From: Dactylis glomerata
Lineage: Eukaryota > Streptophyta > Magnoliopsida > Poales > Poaceae
Assembly: GCA_007115705.1 (NCBI GenBank)
Contig: QXEO01001562.1
Span: 212,476-276,475 of the forward strand
Reading direction: 5' to 3'
Length of the DNA stretch: 64,000 bases
Under the pieces are notes generated by a model. It was given only the letters and a program-made list of their open reading frames with translations, made no database searches and was not told the DNA's origin. Numbering within the stretch: position 1 is the stretch's first letter; each line of letters begins with the position of its first letter. A program made the translations under genes and the position numbers. Below are positions 13,390-23,929 of this stretch, piece by piece.

Positions 13390-13559
13390 ACTCGGCTTCT
13401 CTGTAGTTTTCAATTTCTGCTTTTGATGTAAAAAACCTTTAGTCGTATGCAACCCGAGAACCTTAGTCAAAGGGTTTGTATTTATGTAAATATGCTTCTT
13501 CTCTATGATATGTTGTGCTAGCTTCTGAAATGTTTCTCCTTTCTTTTCCTTTGACTTCC

Positions 13560-14230
13560 AGTCTATGCACATCAATGATCCTTTGAGTCGCGACCATGCT
13601 CCTTCCTCTGCCCATGCATTCGGCTCTAAGATTTCGTCGCCTCCTCGCCAATGCAGCCAATGAGTGGAGTATTCTTCAAGGATTTCCGACCTGGAGGCTC
13701 GCTTGACTTTGGCCAAACACCAAGCACAGATGGCTATGGACAAAGCTAGCAAAGCTTATGGTTTGACAAAGCAGATATCTATTCTTGATGATAAGGTGTC
13801 TAGCTTGATGGCAAAGATTGTGCATCATGAGGAATGCAACTCTTTTGTCCTTGGCAGCATCGAGTCTGCCTGCGAGATGTTGCGATGTAAGATTCCTTCC
13901 GACTTATATTTTTTCCCCTTCTGTCCCACTGCTATTTTGTGACATCCTTTGTCATCATAGGCACTTGTTTGGATTTTTCTGCTGAAGATCGTCGGGTTAC
14001 CGAGCGAAATGCGGCTTTAGAAAAAATGTCCGTGGGTGTTGAGACTTTGTGGTCTGATCCTCGACGCCGGAGTGCTATTGTATTGCTTCAGGACTGCGCC
14101 CAGCACATTGGTGAGTCAGTTGATGGTTGCAGAAGAGCTCTTGGAACTATGCACTCTGTTATGCTTCCTCACAATCCTCTGCCTGCAAGTTTCCCACTGC
14201 TTCTCGATACTTTTAGATCTAGCCAGCGCA
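13560..14230 (+). pseudogene. Second antisense coiled-coil exon set in element E
   Basis: After the stop at 13389 a further stretch looks coding on +. A CTTCCAG acceptor sits at about 13555-13561. A heptad-like segment (SRISDLEARLTLAKHQAQMA...) follows, then a donor GTAAGATT after TTGCGAT at about 13888 and an acceptor at about 13990, then a segment beginning RVTERNAALEKM. It ends close to the protease stop at 14232 on the other strand. It resembles the coiled-coil/C-terminal half of the antisense gene and may be a diverged duplicate or the real 3' end of that gene. Evidence is moderate. Confidence 0.4.
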
Positions 14231-14231
14231 T

Positions 14232-15011
14232 TCATCGATTGATAGAACTGAACTTAGTGGTTTCTTCCTCTTCTGTAACTTTGTATTCTCCTGATGCTTC
14301 TACTCGTGGTTTCTTCATCTCTGGCTCCGCAGCACATCCTTTGAGTAGCTTGACGCCTTCCGTAGTCGTGCTTTTCACCTTCTCTGCATAGTTGGCTATC
14401 ATGCCAAAGTTTTGCGCCATCTTGTGGAACTCCTTGTCGCAGAGATCTGAGACTTTGAAGCTTCCCTTTACTGTGATTATTCCCTTTGGTCCTGGCATTT
14501 TGAGCACTAGATATGTATAGTGAGGCACTGCCATGAATTGCGAAAATACGGGTCGCCCGAGGATCGCATGATACTGAGATGGCCAGTCCATGACCTTGAA
14601 GTCTAGCTTCTTTCTTCTGTAGTTTTGTTGGTTGCCAAAGCAAATGTTGAGTGCTATCCGCCCTAATGGATAATTGGCACTTCCTAGTACGATTCCATGG
14701 AAGGAACAGTCTGTTGGCTTCAAGAACTCTATATGCATTGCTCTGAGCATTTTCGCATATATCAAATTAATTCTGCTTCCTGCATCCATGAATATTCTGT
14801 CGACATCGTAGGCGCCAATTTGAGCTTTGAGTACCAAGGGTGCGTTTCCCGGCCGAGGTACTATTATAGGGTGATCTTCCCTATTGAACTTGATTGGTTG
14901 TTCTGACCAGTGTAGATATTCTGTTGTAGCTGGAGGTGAGGTGACTGCTAGATTGACTTGTCGAGTAATACTCTTTTCTTCTTTGTTCGACTTGGGCACA
15001 GGTTGTATCAT
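14232..15011 (-). CDS. Retropepsin-type aspartic protease of element E
   Basis: An open frame of 259 residues. The active-site region is IFMDAGSRINLIY (catalytic Asp in the DAGS variant of the plant DGGS/DSG motif) at about residues 90-100. It is followed about 80 residues later by the ILGRP flap/C-terminal motif, then a MPGPKGIITV segment that in this lineage normally precedes reverse transcriptase. Here the frame simply ends after an acidic/Lys-rich tail. It would cleave Gag inside the retrotransposon particle. It lies downstream of gag in another frame, separated by a decayed CCHC-like linker. The stop at 14232 nearly touches the end of the antisense coiled-coil exons. Confidence 0.8.
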   Translation of the reverse strand: MIQPVPKSNKEEKSITRQVNLAVTSPPATTEYLHWSEQPIKFNREDHPIIVPRPGNAPLVLKAQIGAYDVDRIFMDAGSRINLIYAKMLRAMHIEFLKPTDCSFHGIVLGSANYPLGRIALNICFGNQQNYRRKKLDFKVMDWPSQYHAILGRPVFSQFMAVPHYTYLVLKMPGPKGIITVKGSFKVSDLCDKEFHKMAQNFGMIANYAEKVKSTTTEGVKLLKGCAAEPEMKKPRVEASGEYKVTEEEETTKFSSINR

Positions 15012-15062
15012 TGCTGTGATGTGTGCCTTGGATGGAACGTACCCTTCATCGTCATCGTGTCC

Positions 15063-15281
15063 CTAGTTTGGCTGGTCTTGTCCTTGAGGGGCTCCATTGT
15101 TCCCTTGCTGATTGGTGGGAGGTTTGTTGCTTCCTTCGTATCCTTGTCGCCTTGTTTTGGTTTGTTTGTTTAATGCTGCCTCTTGTAGCTTCAAGAATGT
15201 TGTGCAATCTTTCATTGCATACCTGGATACTCGCTTTCCATCGACGAACGCTGAGTGTATATGACAAGGTCCATTTAGCAT
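15063..15281 (-). pseudogene. Degenerate Gag C-terminal Cys/His region of element E
   Basis: A short frame reading MLNGPCHIHSAFVDGKRVSR followed by AMKDCTTFLKLQEAA. The C-x-H...K-D-C pattern is the incomplete zinc-knuckle-like motif that follows the gag domain in Tat/RIRE2-type elements. The frame is offset from both gag and protease, so frameshifts separate the three pieces. Confidence 0.55.
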
Positions 15282-15500
15282 GTCTTATGGCGATGGGTTA
15301 TACTCTCTGGATTCTCTTGTGGGAAACTTTTTATAGTCCTCTTTCCCGTAGCTTCGATATCCCAAGCTTTTGCGATCACTCCCTTGGTAGCTGTTGTCCT
15401 TATATCCCGTGGCTACTTGGCTGTGGGAGCCATAGTTGTCGTAATTGCGGGACCGTCTTCTTTGACTTCCATATCTGTTTCTTCTATCGTCCTCTGGGGA

Positions 15501-17282
15501 TCATGCCCGCTTGTTGTTGCATGCGTCTTCTCCGTCTGCGAATCTGTTTGCTACATCCATAAGGTCCGAGACTGTTTTTAGCTTAATTCTGCCCATCTCT
15601 TTGACTAGGTCTCTTCGCCTTAATCCAATTATGAACGCGTCTATTGCTCTTTCGTCTGAAACTTCTACTACTGAGTTTTTGATAAGACTCCATCTTTGGA
15701 TGTATGCCCGTAATGTTTTGTCGCATTGTTGCAAACATGCTTTGACTTCTTCTATTGATGCTGGCTGCTTGTATGTCGACCTGAAGTTGCTTGTGAATTT
15801 CTTTGTGAGGTCTTCCCAGCTCCCAATGGTTTCTTTCTCTAGTTTGCTCAACCATGACCTTGCTGCGCCGGTGAGGTGTAGTTGCAAACTTTGCATTGCT
15901 GTTTCTTTGGTTCCTCCCAATATTTGTACTGCTTGCAGATAGTCTGAGAGCCATGATTGTGGTTCCTGTGATCTGTCGTACTTTTGTTGATCATGAGGTA
16001 ATTTGAACCCCTTGGGTACTGGTGTGGTGCGAACCCTGCAAGTAAAGTACGATGCTCCCATCTCCTTTTCATTGTCTTCATAGTCGCACTTTCCATTTGG
16101 GGATCGAGATCTTCGGGTTCCTCTATGTTGTCTTGGTGATGGCGATCGAGATCGTTGATTACTACTTCTATGCCGAGGACTATTGTAACGGTGAGGTGAC
16201 CTTGGCTTGTGCACTTCCTTGTGGTGATATGCTTCCTCTCCTTTTGCTGATAGCTTGTGGCCCACCATATTGAGTCCGTTCAATGCTGCTCTATGCATAT
16301 GTTCCCTAGGATCCCCTGGGCTTGGTCGAGTTGTAAGCAGATATGCTTGTGCTGCCACTAGTGCTACTTTAGGGGTTTTTAGTATGATGTTCCCCTGCTC
16401 ATCGACCGATAGGAAGGACGAGTCGAGGTTTTTGGAGATGCTTTGCCTTTTTGAGTACTCAAGGTTTTCGTACCTTGAACCATGTCGACGATTTCTCCTT
16501 GTGTTAGTATGTGACGCGTCGCTTCGTGCTCTGCGAGCAGCATTGCTGGCTGCGATGGCTGAGTCTTTCCTTTTCTGTATCTCTATTTTGTCCTTTGCTA
16601 GTTGCTTTGCCTGCTGTCTTAGGGCGTAGTGATACCCCAGGAGCATGTCCTTGCTGGAATTGGATGGTATTGATGTGCCATTTTCCATAGCTTCCCTTAT
16701 TATTCTCCATTCATCGGCTGATAGTCGAATTTTTTCCCTTGTTGTGAGGGATTCTGTTGTTTGCCCTTCTGCTAGATGATTTGCTCCTCTATCGATATTT
16801 GCTAGGTTTAGCACTGGATTGTTGTTTTTGTCAAATTCTTCTGAATTGTCTCCTACAATGGCGAGCACCTGGCATTGTTTGTTGATGTTGCTATTAAAGC
16901 TTGAGAAGATCGAGTCACCATCTTCAGAAAGCTCTAACCCTGTCTTCCAAGTATCTGTTGACTTGTCTGAGATATCGTCGAGGCAGATCATGAGATCTTC
17001 GAGTTGGACCCCGACATCGAAATTTTCTGTTGCTTCGTCATTTTGTGCCATTTTTCCTTTTTGCACTTCTCCTAAGTTGATCGGTGAGTTTACCTCGCTA
17101 GAAGAGCCTTCAGAATATTCCATTGTTGCTGCTGTTTTGGGCTCGCTCACGGACGGATCTTGTTTTGTCGGATCTGAAAGGCAAGATGAACCCGATGACC
17201 CGATGAAGATGCTTAAACTTCTGATTGTCAACTCCATCTCTTGATTTTCATCGATTTCTGCGTTGCTGTTGGCTAAAAGCAA
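15501..17282 (-). CDS. Gag polyprotein of element E
   Basis: An uninterrupted frame of 593 residues. The N-terminal ~230 residues are acidic and low-complexity. A basic, Arg/Ser-rich region (SPRHRSSNQRSRSPSPRQHR) lies at about residues 370-400. The conserved retrotransposon gag domain follows at about 430-575: WLSDYLQAV, LTGAARSWLSKLE, SWEDLTKKFTSNF, L...YIQRWSLIKNSV and DAFIIGL...DLVKEMG. It ends shortly after a RFADGEDA segment, where such proteins normally continue into the Cys/His region. The first Met lies only ~35 bases from the primer site. Gag assembles the particle. An intact frame in an element whose other genes are broken is unexpected. Confidence 0.85.
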   Translation of the reverse strand: MLLANSNAEIDENQEMELTIRSLSIFIGSSGSSCLSDPTKQDPSVSEPKTAATMEYSEGSSSEVNSPINLGEVQKGKMAQNDEATENFDVGVQLEDLMICLDDISDKSTDTWKTGLELSEDGDSIFSSFNSNINKQCQVLAIVGDNSEEFDKNNNPVLNLANIDRGANHLAEGQTTESLTTREKIRLSADEWRIIREAMENGTSIPSNSSKDMLLGYHYALRQQAKQLAKDKIEIQKRKDSAIAASNAARRARSDASHTNTRRNRRHGSRYENLEYSKRQSISKNLDSSFLSVDEQGNIILKTPKVALVAAQAYLLTTRPSPGDPREHMHRAALNGLNMVGHKLSAKGEEAYHHKEVHKPRSPHRYNSPRHRSSNQRSRSPSPRQHRGTRRSRSPNGKCDYEDNEKEMGASYFTCRVRTTPVPKGFKLPHDQQKYDRSQEPQSWLSDYLQAVQILGGTKETAMQSLQLHLTGAARSWLSKLEKETIGSWEDLTKKFTSNFRSTYKQPASIEEVKACLQQCDKTLRAYIQRWSLIKNSVVEVSDERAIDAFIIGLRRRDLVKEMGRIKLKTVSDLMDVANRFADGEDACNNKRA

Positions 17283-17316
17283 AAAACCATCAAATTCATG
17301 ATTCCAATGCCCAAAG

Positions 17317-17334
17317 TCCCCACGATCGGCACCA
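17317..17334 (-). promoter_or_regulatory. Primer-binding site of element E
   Basis: The minus strand reads TGGTGCCGATCGTGGGGA two bases inside the 5' LTR, the usual position for tRNA priming. It is close to the TGGCGCCCATCGTGGGGC site of element D. The tRNA was not identified. Confidence 0.65.
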
Positions 17335-17336
17335 AT

Positions 17337-17671
17337 TGACGAGGGTTAACTCAACAAATATCCTAGATGAAGGACTTAGGATCGGGGAGATAGGGCGTCG
17401 GATGAACTCGAAGGTAAGGTTAGTCAAAATAGGTGTATATCGAAAGTAAACTTAGGCGTTGAACCTGGCTTGCTTTCAATCTGGCCTACACCGTCCCTTC
17501 CTGGCCCCTATATATAGGTAGCCAGGTCTCGAGGATCGGGTAGGGTCCGATACAGATTATAATATCGACATACGATAAGAACTCGTATCTCGACTATCAT
17601 TACAATTGGGCCTATCTTAACGGGCCTCAGGGGTACTCAACTAATGGGCTCTATTAGCTATACCCTTGTCA
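17337..17671 (-). repeat. 5' LTR of element E
   Basis: 335-bp copy of the LTR at 9078-9412, with TGACGAGGG/TTGTCA ends and a TATATATAGG TATA motif. It is followed on the minus strand by the primer site and gag. Confidence 0.9.
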
Positions 17672-17678
17672 ATGATTG

Positions 17679-18422
17679 TGTCATGGGAATTTGGAGACAG
17701 TAGCCATGGGGTGGCTTAATGAAGGGGCTCGATAGTGGTGTGATGATGGGTCTGGCTCGGGATTGTGCCAACGGAGACACCTCGGTTTACCCAGGTTCAG
17801 GGCCCTCCCCGCTGGAGGTAAAACCCCTACTTCCTGCCTGCTTTGTATTATCTCGACAGTGGTTACAATGCTCCTCGGGCTGTTTGGGCTAGAGGAGGAA
17901 GAAGAAGATTGGATCCCCCTAGTCTAAGGGTCCAGACCCCCTTATAAAGGCAGGGGTCTGGTTATAGGTTAGGTGGTAGTTCGTCCGGCTGCCGGCTCCC
18001 CCGTGGCTGCGTCCTCCGCGTGATCCTCTGGCCCTGCTCTGATGATCACACTTTATAAAGCGCCTTTCCCCCTTGGACCGGCATCTGGGAGGCATATGCC
18101 ATCCCTTTTGCCTCGGATCCTTTCGTGGGGAAGGCTCCTTGATCGCTGATTGGTTGAGTCCGATCGTGGCGTGCGTCACTCCCATCCTTTGCCTCTGTCG
18201 ATCTTGTCGGGGCCTGGCCACTTTCGGTGAAGCAGCCGTTGGAGGATTCTTGTCTTCATCGCCCGACTTCGGCTCTCCTCGGTGGAGTCGCCAGCCGGCT
18301 GCTGGCGCAGTCGGCCCATCAGGCGGAGTCGGCCTTCTCGTCCTAGAGACATGGAGATTCCAGGGATGCTAGCCGGCAGATAGCATGGCCCTTAGCGTGC
18401 CCCATAAGTCATCCCCATGACA
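17679..18422 (-). repeat. 3' LTR of element D (744 bp)
   Basis: Starts TGTCATGGG and ends CCCATGACA, a 9-base terminal inverted repeat. It abuts a TTTCGGGGGCTAG polypurine tract (complement of 18423-18436), as expected for the 3' LTR of a minus-strand element. Confidence 0.9.
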
Positions 18423-19020
18423 CTAGCCCCCGAAACTGGCGAAGTCTCATGGGCTTGCATGGGGCTTTGGCGGGTTCTAATTCTCGCCGAAGTTAGCTCG
18501 CTTCCGTCAAAGTCCCAGGATTCTTCGTTCGGCCTGGAAGTTGTTGGCCTCGAGGTCAAATCCCGCGGAATGTTGTCAGCCATCTCGGGACGAACCAGCT
18601 CCAAGACCAACCCGGCTGGCGACCGCCCCGTGGCTGCCCGCTGATGTCCGGCTCCTTGGGACTTGCTCCCTCAGGGACTGGACCAAAGCACCACTTCTCT
18701 GCGCGCTACAACGTCACGTCCAATCGGCTCCGGCCCCATGATCCTTTGCGGCAACCACGGCGGTTGCCCGATCTTTATGCAATCGTGGTGCATGATGAAA
18801 GGGGTCAGTTGCCAGCTCATCATGGGTGAAATACGCAACTGATCCACCCCCTCACTTTTAAATTGGGAACCATTCCTGTGGCAAAGCACGGGTCGCCCGC
18901 TTCTCTTCCTCCTTCGACACTTGCTCAACCCGAAATTCTCTGCTTCCAAGCTTCGACCCCACAGATCTAGGGTTCCAAACTCCCTCCGCCGCCATTCCGT
19001 TCATCCAGATCCGCACCCGG
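18423..19020 (+). other. Untranslated leader of D's antisense gene / D 3' region
   Basis: GC-rich sequence between the 3' LTR and the antisense start at 19021. No convincing ORF was seen. It probably contains the promoter and leader of the antisense gene, since a comparable ~1.2-kb leader lies in the same place in element E. Confidence 0.4.
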
Positions 19021-22000
19021 ATGGCTCCCAAGGCTTCTTGGCAGAAGGGGAAGGGGAAAAGCGCTACCTCGGTTGAGGACAGTGCCTCAGCAAATCTGCC
19101 TAAAGGATCCTGGGAGGGCTCCTAGGTGAAAGAGAAATGGATTGAGCTGTTGTGCCAGGGTCGAGTGCTGCCATCCACGGACTTGGTGGGTTGCCGCCCC
19201 ACCGGCGGCGAGCGAGTGCCCGCTCCTCAACCTGGGGAAACGGTGGTCTTCAATGACCATTTCCCCAGGGGCTGCACGCTGCCCGCCAGCAACTTCTTGC
19301 GGCAGTTCATGGATCACTTCCATTTGCAGCCGCACCACATTGGGGCAAATGCGATGATGACCTTGGCCGCATTCGTGGCCCTTTACGAGGCGTATTTAGG
19401 CATCTGGCCTAACATCGAGCTGTTCTGGTGGCCGATCTACTTTAAGACCTAGACGGCGGAAATAATCCCGGTGGTATGCGGAACCGCCTCCTTCTATGCG
19501 TGCAAGACCGCGGACTTCCCTGGTATAAAGGGGAAAGAGTCTTGCAAGAAGTGGTAGCACTCCTTCTTCTATGTGAGGAATCTGAAGGAGGGGGCTGATT
19601 ATATTAACCTTCCCCCCTTTGACGCCAGCGGGCCCGGCGAGCGAGAGAGCTGGAGTGCCCCGCTCCCTCGTCCCTCGCCGGACGTGATGAAGATGCTCCA
19701 GTGGATCACCGCCCTACAGAAGGATGGCAACCTGAAGCCATCTGACCTCCTGCTTGCTTTCTTGGATGCCCGCATGTCGCCCCTCCAGCGCCGCTCGCAC
19801 AAGATGTGCTTCCTGGGCGCTCTTCCAGGGTGCTAGCAGCAGTGGAAGTGGCGCAAAAGGGGAACAAAATTGTCGAGGTCAAGCTCCCGGCTATATGGGC
19901 GTGGGGCCTGAGGCCTCACGACCGCGACAATCTGATTGCGGAGGTATGGCTCCTCCCTTGAATTATTGGGATTCTGACCACCGCCCGTTTGGCTTGGACA
20001 GAACCTGTTTGCTCTGCAGACCGTGGAGAACTCGGCCATGCTCCAAACAGGCTTCACCGCGGATAAAGAGCATTCAGATGATGAGGTCATCTGGGATGAC
20101 GCCGAGGAGGACGACGATGCTGGCTCCAACGACGATGCCGGCTCCAACGCCGCCGTTGAAGGCTCAATCGCCACCCATGGTGATCACGGGAGCGAGGAGC
20201 TCAAAGATTTGGGCGAGCCCCTCAGCCACTCTAGTAAGTTCCCCGGTCCCTCCTCCTTAAGAGACTGGTCCGAGGATGATGATGATGAACCAGGGTCGGC
20301 TACTGCCCTCGGGGGTGTAGCCCTCCATGTTGCCGTTGTGGCCGCTATAGGAGCCTAGGCCATTCCGGTCGTGGACTTGCCGGCATCTCTGGAACAACCT
20401 CCTGTTGCTCCAGAGCCGTCCGCTTCGAAGCCGAACGACCCAGAGGGGGCCAAAAGCTGGGCGCCTGGCGCCAAGAGGAAGATCCAGCCGGCTCCGGTCA
20501 AGCCGGCTGAAAAGCGAAAGAAAGCGGAGCCAGCGGCGAGGAAACTCCTCCCTCCCAGGGTAAAGAAGGTGATCAAACGGCGAGCTACTGCAGTGGCCGG
20601 GTAAGCCTTCTGCCTCCACACTTCTCTCCGCTTCGGCCGCCACATTCCTGATCAGCCTGACTATGGGATGCTCTCTTTGCAGGTCTCCCCTTTCTGTCGA
20701 CCTGCTTACGCAGCCTCCTCTAACAGCGGCATCGGGGGAAACTGAAACCTCGACCCCTGACCTCTCGTGCAGCAAGAGGGTGCGCAGGGAGGATGCCGGT
20801 GGCAACCTGGGCCATGCTAGAGAGGACCGTCGGTCCTCACAATTATAAGTCATCGAGGGTGAGGATCGGATGGATGAGCCAGTCAGCTCGAAAGTGTCGA
20901 TGGGCACCGCCTTTGGCTCGGCAGCAGCGGACGAGGCCGGGCTTATACAAGTCAAGGAGGCCACCTTGATAGAGGTCATCGTGCGTCCTCCCACCATCGG
21001 GGAGGCTGCGTCAGGGGAGGTTACCACCGCTAACGTGTCCTCTAACCCACCTGGTCAGGAAGACCTTGGCGTGGTTGCGGTGAAGACGACGGAGGAAGCT
21101 TCAGTGCACGTGGAAACATCAGAACCCCTGGAGCCAGCTACGCTGAGCGTGCAGACTGTTATGTCCTCATTTGGGATGGGGATTGGCGCAGCCGCTGGCC
21201 CCCTTCTCTTCGGGGCTGCTTTCGGTTCTAATAAGGCTCCTCAAGGACCCCTCACCGCTCGGGCGGCAGGGAGTGAACGTGATGAGGCTCCTCTAGCTCC
21301 CGACGCCGCAGCCAAGGGCGCCTCAGGGTATAAGGCCCTTGTTGCCACGGCCGGGTCTAGCGCTGGGAGTTTAAGCTCCACCGGTCAACTTCAGCAAGAA
21401 TGGGCACATACTGCCTCCAACATTGAGACTAGTGGGAAGCTTCAGGCTCAGGGCGGCCCCTTGACTCTGGCAGAGCTGAGCAGGCAGCTTTCCGTCGTTA
21501 GAGAATCACTGAGGAATGTAAATATCTAGTTCATCGAGGCGTTGAAAACCACCACCGTGAGTATCATGCTTCTGACCTTCAGTTTTTCTACAAGCTGGGG
21601 GGCGGGGCTTGCAACTTCTGTGATCAACTTCTCCCTTCACCCTAGCCCCCGAGTTTTGAGGTAGCTATAGCGACAGCTGACTTGAAAATGAATCACGCTA
21701 AGAAACGTTGCCCTTCTGTTTTCCACAGGCTCTGAATATGCTTCGAGCCAACGTCTTCCAGAAGCTGCTGGCAAAGTATCGTGTCGGCAAATCTCAGTAC
21801 CAGGATCTGAAAAAGGAGCTGGAGAAGCTAACAGGTATGCCCCGGACCCTTTGTCTCGAAATGCTACTATTGCCCTCTCTGTTTCTCATTTCTCCATTCT
21901 CAGATACCGCTTCGCTCATCTCCTCGCTTGAGTCCCAGCTGGCCAACTCGGTGTCAGCCGACGCGATTGAGCTACTCAAACAGGAGCATGCGGCAGAGCT

Positions 22001-23061
22001 CCAAGGTCTGCAGGCTCAAGCTGCCCGGACCCAGGGGCTGGAAACAGAGCTGATAAAGACTCGAGAGGCGGAATTGTCACTGCGGCTGGAATTTGACCAC
22101 CGGTTGACCGAGGAGCGAGAAATCCTCTCCGCAAAACATAACAGTGAGGTGGATGGGCTTCGCGCATCACTGGAGAGCAAGGTCGAGAACCGTGATGCCA
22201 AGATCAGCGAGCTGGAAACTCTCTGGGCATTCAACAGCAAGCAGCATGATGATGATCTTAGCGCTTGGCGTGCTTGGGACCGCAAGCTCCACTCCGGTCT
22301 CCTGGGACTAGAGGAGGCCCTCCACGGTAGGCTTCTGCTCCCACTTCCAAGACTTTGCTTTTTCAAGCTGTTTTCTCATTTCCTGGCCGCATCTCGCAGG
22401 AGCCTTCCCCGACTCTGACGAGGCCGCAACAGCCACGCTGGAGAAGTACCAAGCTAAGCAGAAGGTCATCCCCTGCAGCGATCCCGGGGATAAATTTACC
22501 TCTGGAGAGCTGATGGCATTGATCAAAGGCCGACTCCACCCCGTGGCCAAGCTGGGAGGCGAGCTTTTCCAAGCTGTTACCTCCATGTTCAAAGACTTGT
22601 GGCCTGGGCGAGCGGTGCCTGGTGACATCGAGGCACTCCTCAGATGGATTCCGCTCGTATCCAACTGGGTTGACGTCTGGAAGGAGTCTTCAGCCCGAGC
22701 CGGTGCTGTGCAGGCCTTGGAGTTTGTGCTCTTGTGGTACCCAGGTGTTAGCCTGGACCAGCTGGAGCATCTTCGAGAGGGTGGGTTGGCTGGTCTCGAT
22801 GAGGCCAAGCTTCGCCAGCGCGCCCGCGCCATTGCTAAATGTGCCGATACCAACGTGCTCTTCGATGTTGGGGAGAGTGACGAGTCCCTGGACGATGCGG
22901 ACTTTGAGGATCCCAGCTGTGCAGAGGCGCCTCAGAAAGCCCCCGAGGATCTCGCTGATGACTCTATTCCTCCGTCCCCCAGTGGTGATGACTTCGTTTT
23001 AGCAGCTAGGACTGGCGATGCTACTCCGCTGGAGCCGACTGGCTCGCCAAGTGCCCCCTGA
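19021..23061 (+). pseudogene. Antisense intron-containing gene of element D (putative gypsy-type transposon / Transposase_28-like)
   Basis: Starts ATGGCTCCCAAGGC at 19021. The N-terminal domain has FNDHFPRGCTLPASNFLRQF and LAAFVALYEAYLGIWPNIEL segments, matching the first exon of element E's gene. Exon borders with GT/AG are visible: donor after GCGGAG at 19943, acceptor before AACCTG at 20002, donor at about 20602, acceptor at about 20683, and further introns near 21530-21730. The centre is acidic; 21900-22320 encodes a long coiled coil (SLESQLANS..., LKQEHAAELQGLQ...). The C-terminal part (22513-23061) has a WPGRAVPGDIEAL...LEFVLLWYPGV segment. TAG stops at 19123-19125, 19450-19452, 19555-19557 and 19834-19836 plus a frameshift near 19840 show it is dead. 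Function unknown; retrotransposon-associated. Confidence 0.75.
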
Positions 23062-23440
23062 CCATGTGAGGATTCCCTTATTCATTTGTATGTGTGTTGA
23101 ACTTATGTCGTGCTCAATGACATTTCGTTCATATATACTGATGACGTTTCATCCTAAGTCCCGTATGTGTTAGTTTCTAGTCATTTATGGACCGGATTTA
23201 GCCTAACCTCTTTTGACTTTTTCCTTTATCTCCCCATCATTCGGCCCTTCTACCCCTAATCGACAGCCTGGTGCCAGTTGGTCTCCCTTGGACTGGCAGC
23301 CGAATGCCAGTCTAGGGTGGGAGCGTGCCGCAGGATGAGGAGTAGTACTTCGGTATGTAAGAGATCCGGCTTGGTCCAGTCCACGCACAACTATTAACCA
23401 ACACATGCGGTTCTTGGGTGAACGCTCATTAACGCTTTTT

Positions 23441-23720
23441 GCGCTCTGTCCTCTTAGTGATTTTCCTAAGTGGGTGACCTGCCGACTCCATCTCCCACGG
23501 CTCAGGATGGAGGTTGGGCTTGGGGTCCGATCCGCACACAGTACTCATTCGTCTAACAAGAGGCTCGGTTCGTTGGGTTTCAGACATTTCCTCTTAGCAA
23601 TTTTCCTAGATGGGTGACCTGCCGGCTCCATCTCCTGCGATGCGAGATAGAGGTTGGGCTCGTGGTCCGATCCACACACAGTACTCGTTCATCTGACAAG
23701 AGGATCGGTTCATCTGGTTG
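23441..23720. repeat. ~140-bp direct repeat between D's antisense gene and protease
   Basis: The block CTCTTAGTGATTTTCCTA...GGGTGACCTGCCGACTCCATC...CACACAGTACTCATTCG begins at about 23451 and recurs with roughly 15% differences at about 23591. The surrounding 23062-23929 has no other recognisable gene and is the convergent intergenic region. Confidence 0.7.
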
Positions 23721-23929
23721 GGGCTGCCAGCTTCCAGCCCCCGTGAATAACGCTTAGAAAGGTAAAAGAAATTTTAAAGCACTTTTCCCTGGGATCAGCC
23801 GTATGTCACCCAACTTTCTTTTATTCATCAGCACTTGTTTGGGATACAAGGTTTTTGCCTTGGCTAGCCAAAGGTCTTAAGCGATCGGTGTCTCGACTTG
23901 TCTCGGGCGAGGCCGTGAGGTGCTCCTTC

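Larger units (their letters stand above)
9078..17671 (-). mobile_element. Element E: non-autonomous Gypsy (gag-protease) retrotransposon with antisense gene
   Basis: Bounded by 335-bp direct repeats starting TGACGAGGG and ending TTGTCA. Flanking 5-bp TSDs are ACGAT (9073-9077) and ATGAT (17672-17676), differing by one C-to-T change at a CpG. The 5' LTR is at the right. On the minus strand come a primer site, gag (17282-15501), a CCHC-like region and protease (15011-14232). There the coding stops: no reverse transcriptase, RNase H or integrase. The remaining ~3.5 kb holds an intron-containing gene on the opposite strand (10694-13389). This resembles the RIRE2/Tat group, which is known to carry an antisense ORF near the 3' LTR. 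By eye the LTRs differ at roughly 25 of 335 sites, mostly transitions, so the insertion is old. Confidence 0.85.

Noticed and set aside
16052..17244. Several + ORFs opposite E gag
   Set aside because: Shadows of the intact 593-codon gag frame.
20257..21027. 256-codon minus ORF in element D
   Set aside because: Shadow of the GC-rich antisense-gene exons on +; no gag or pol motif.
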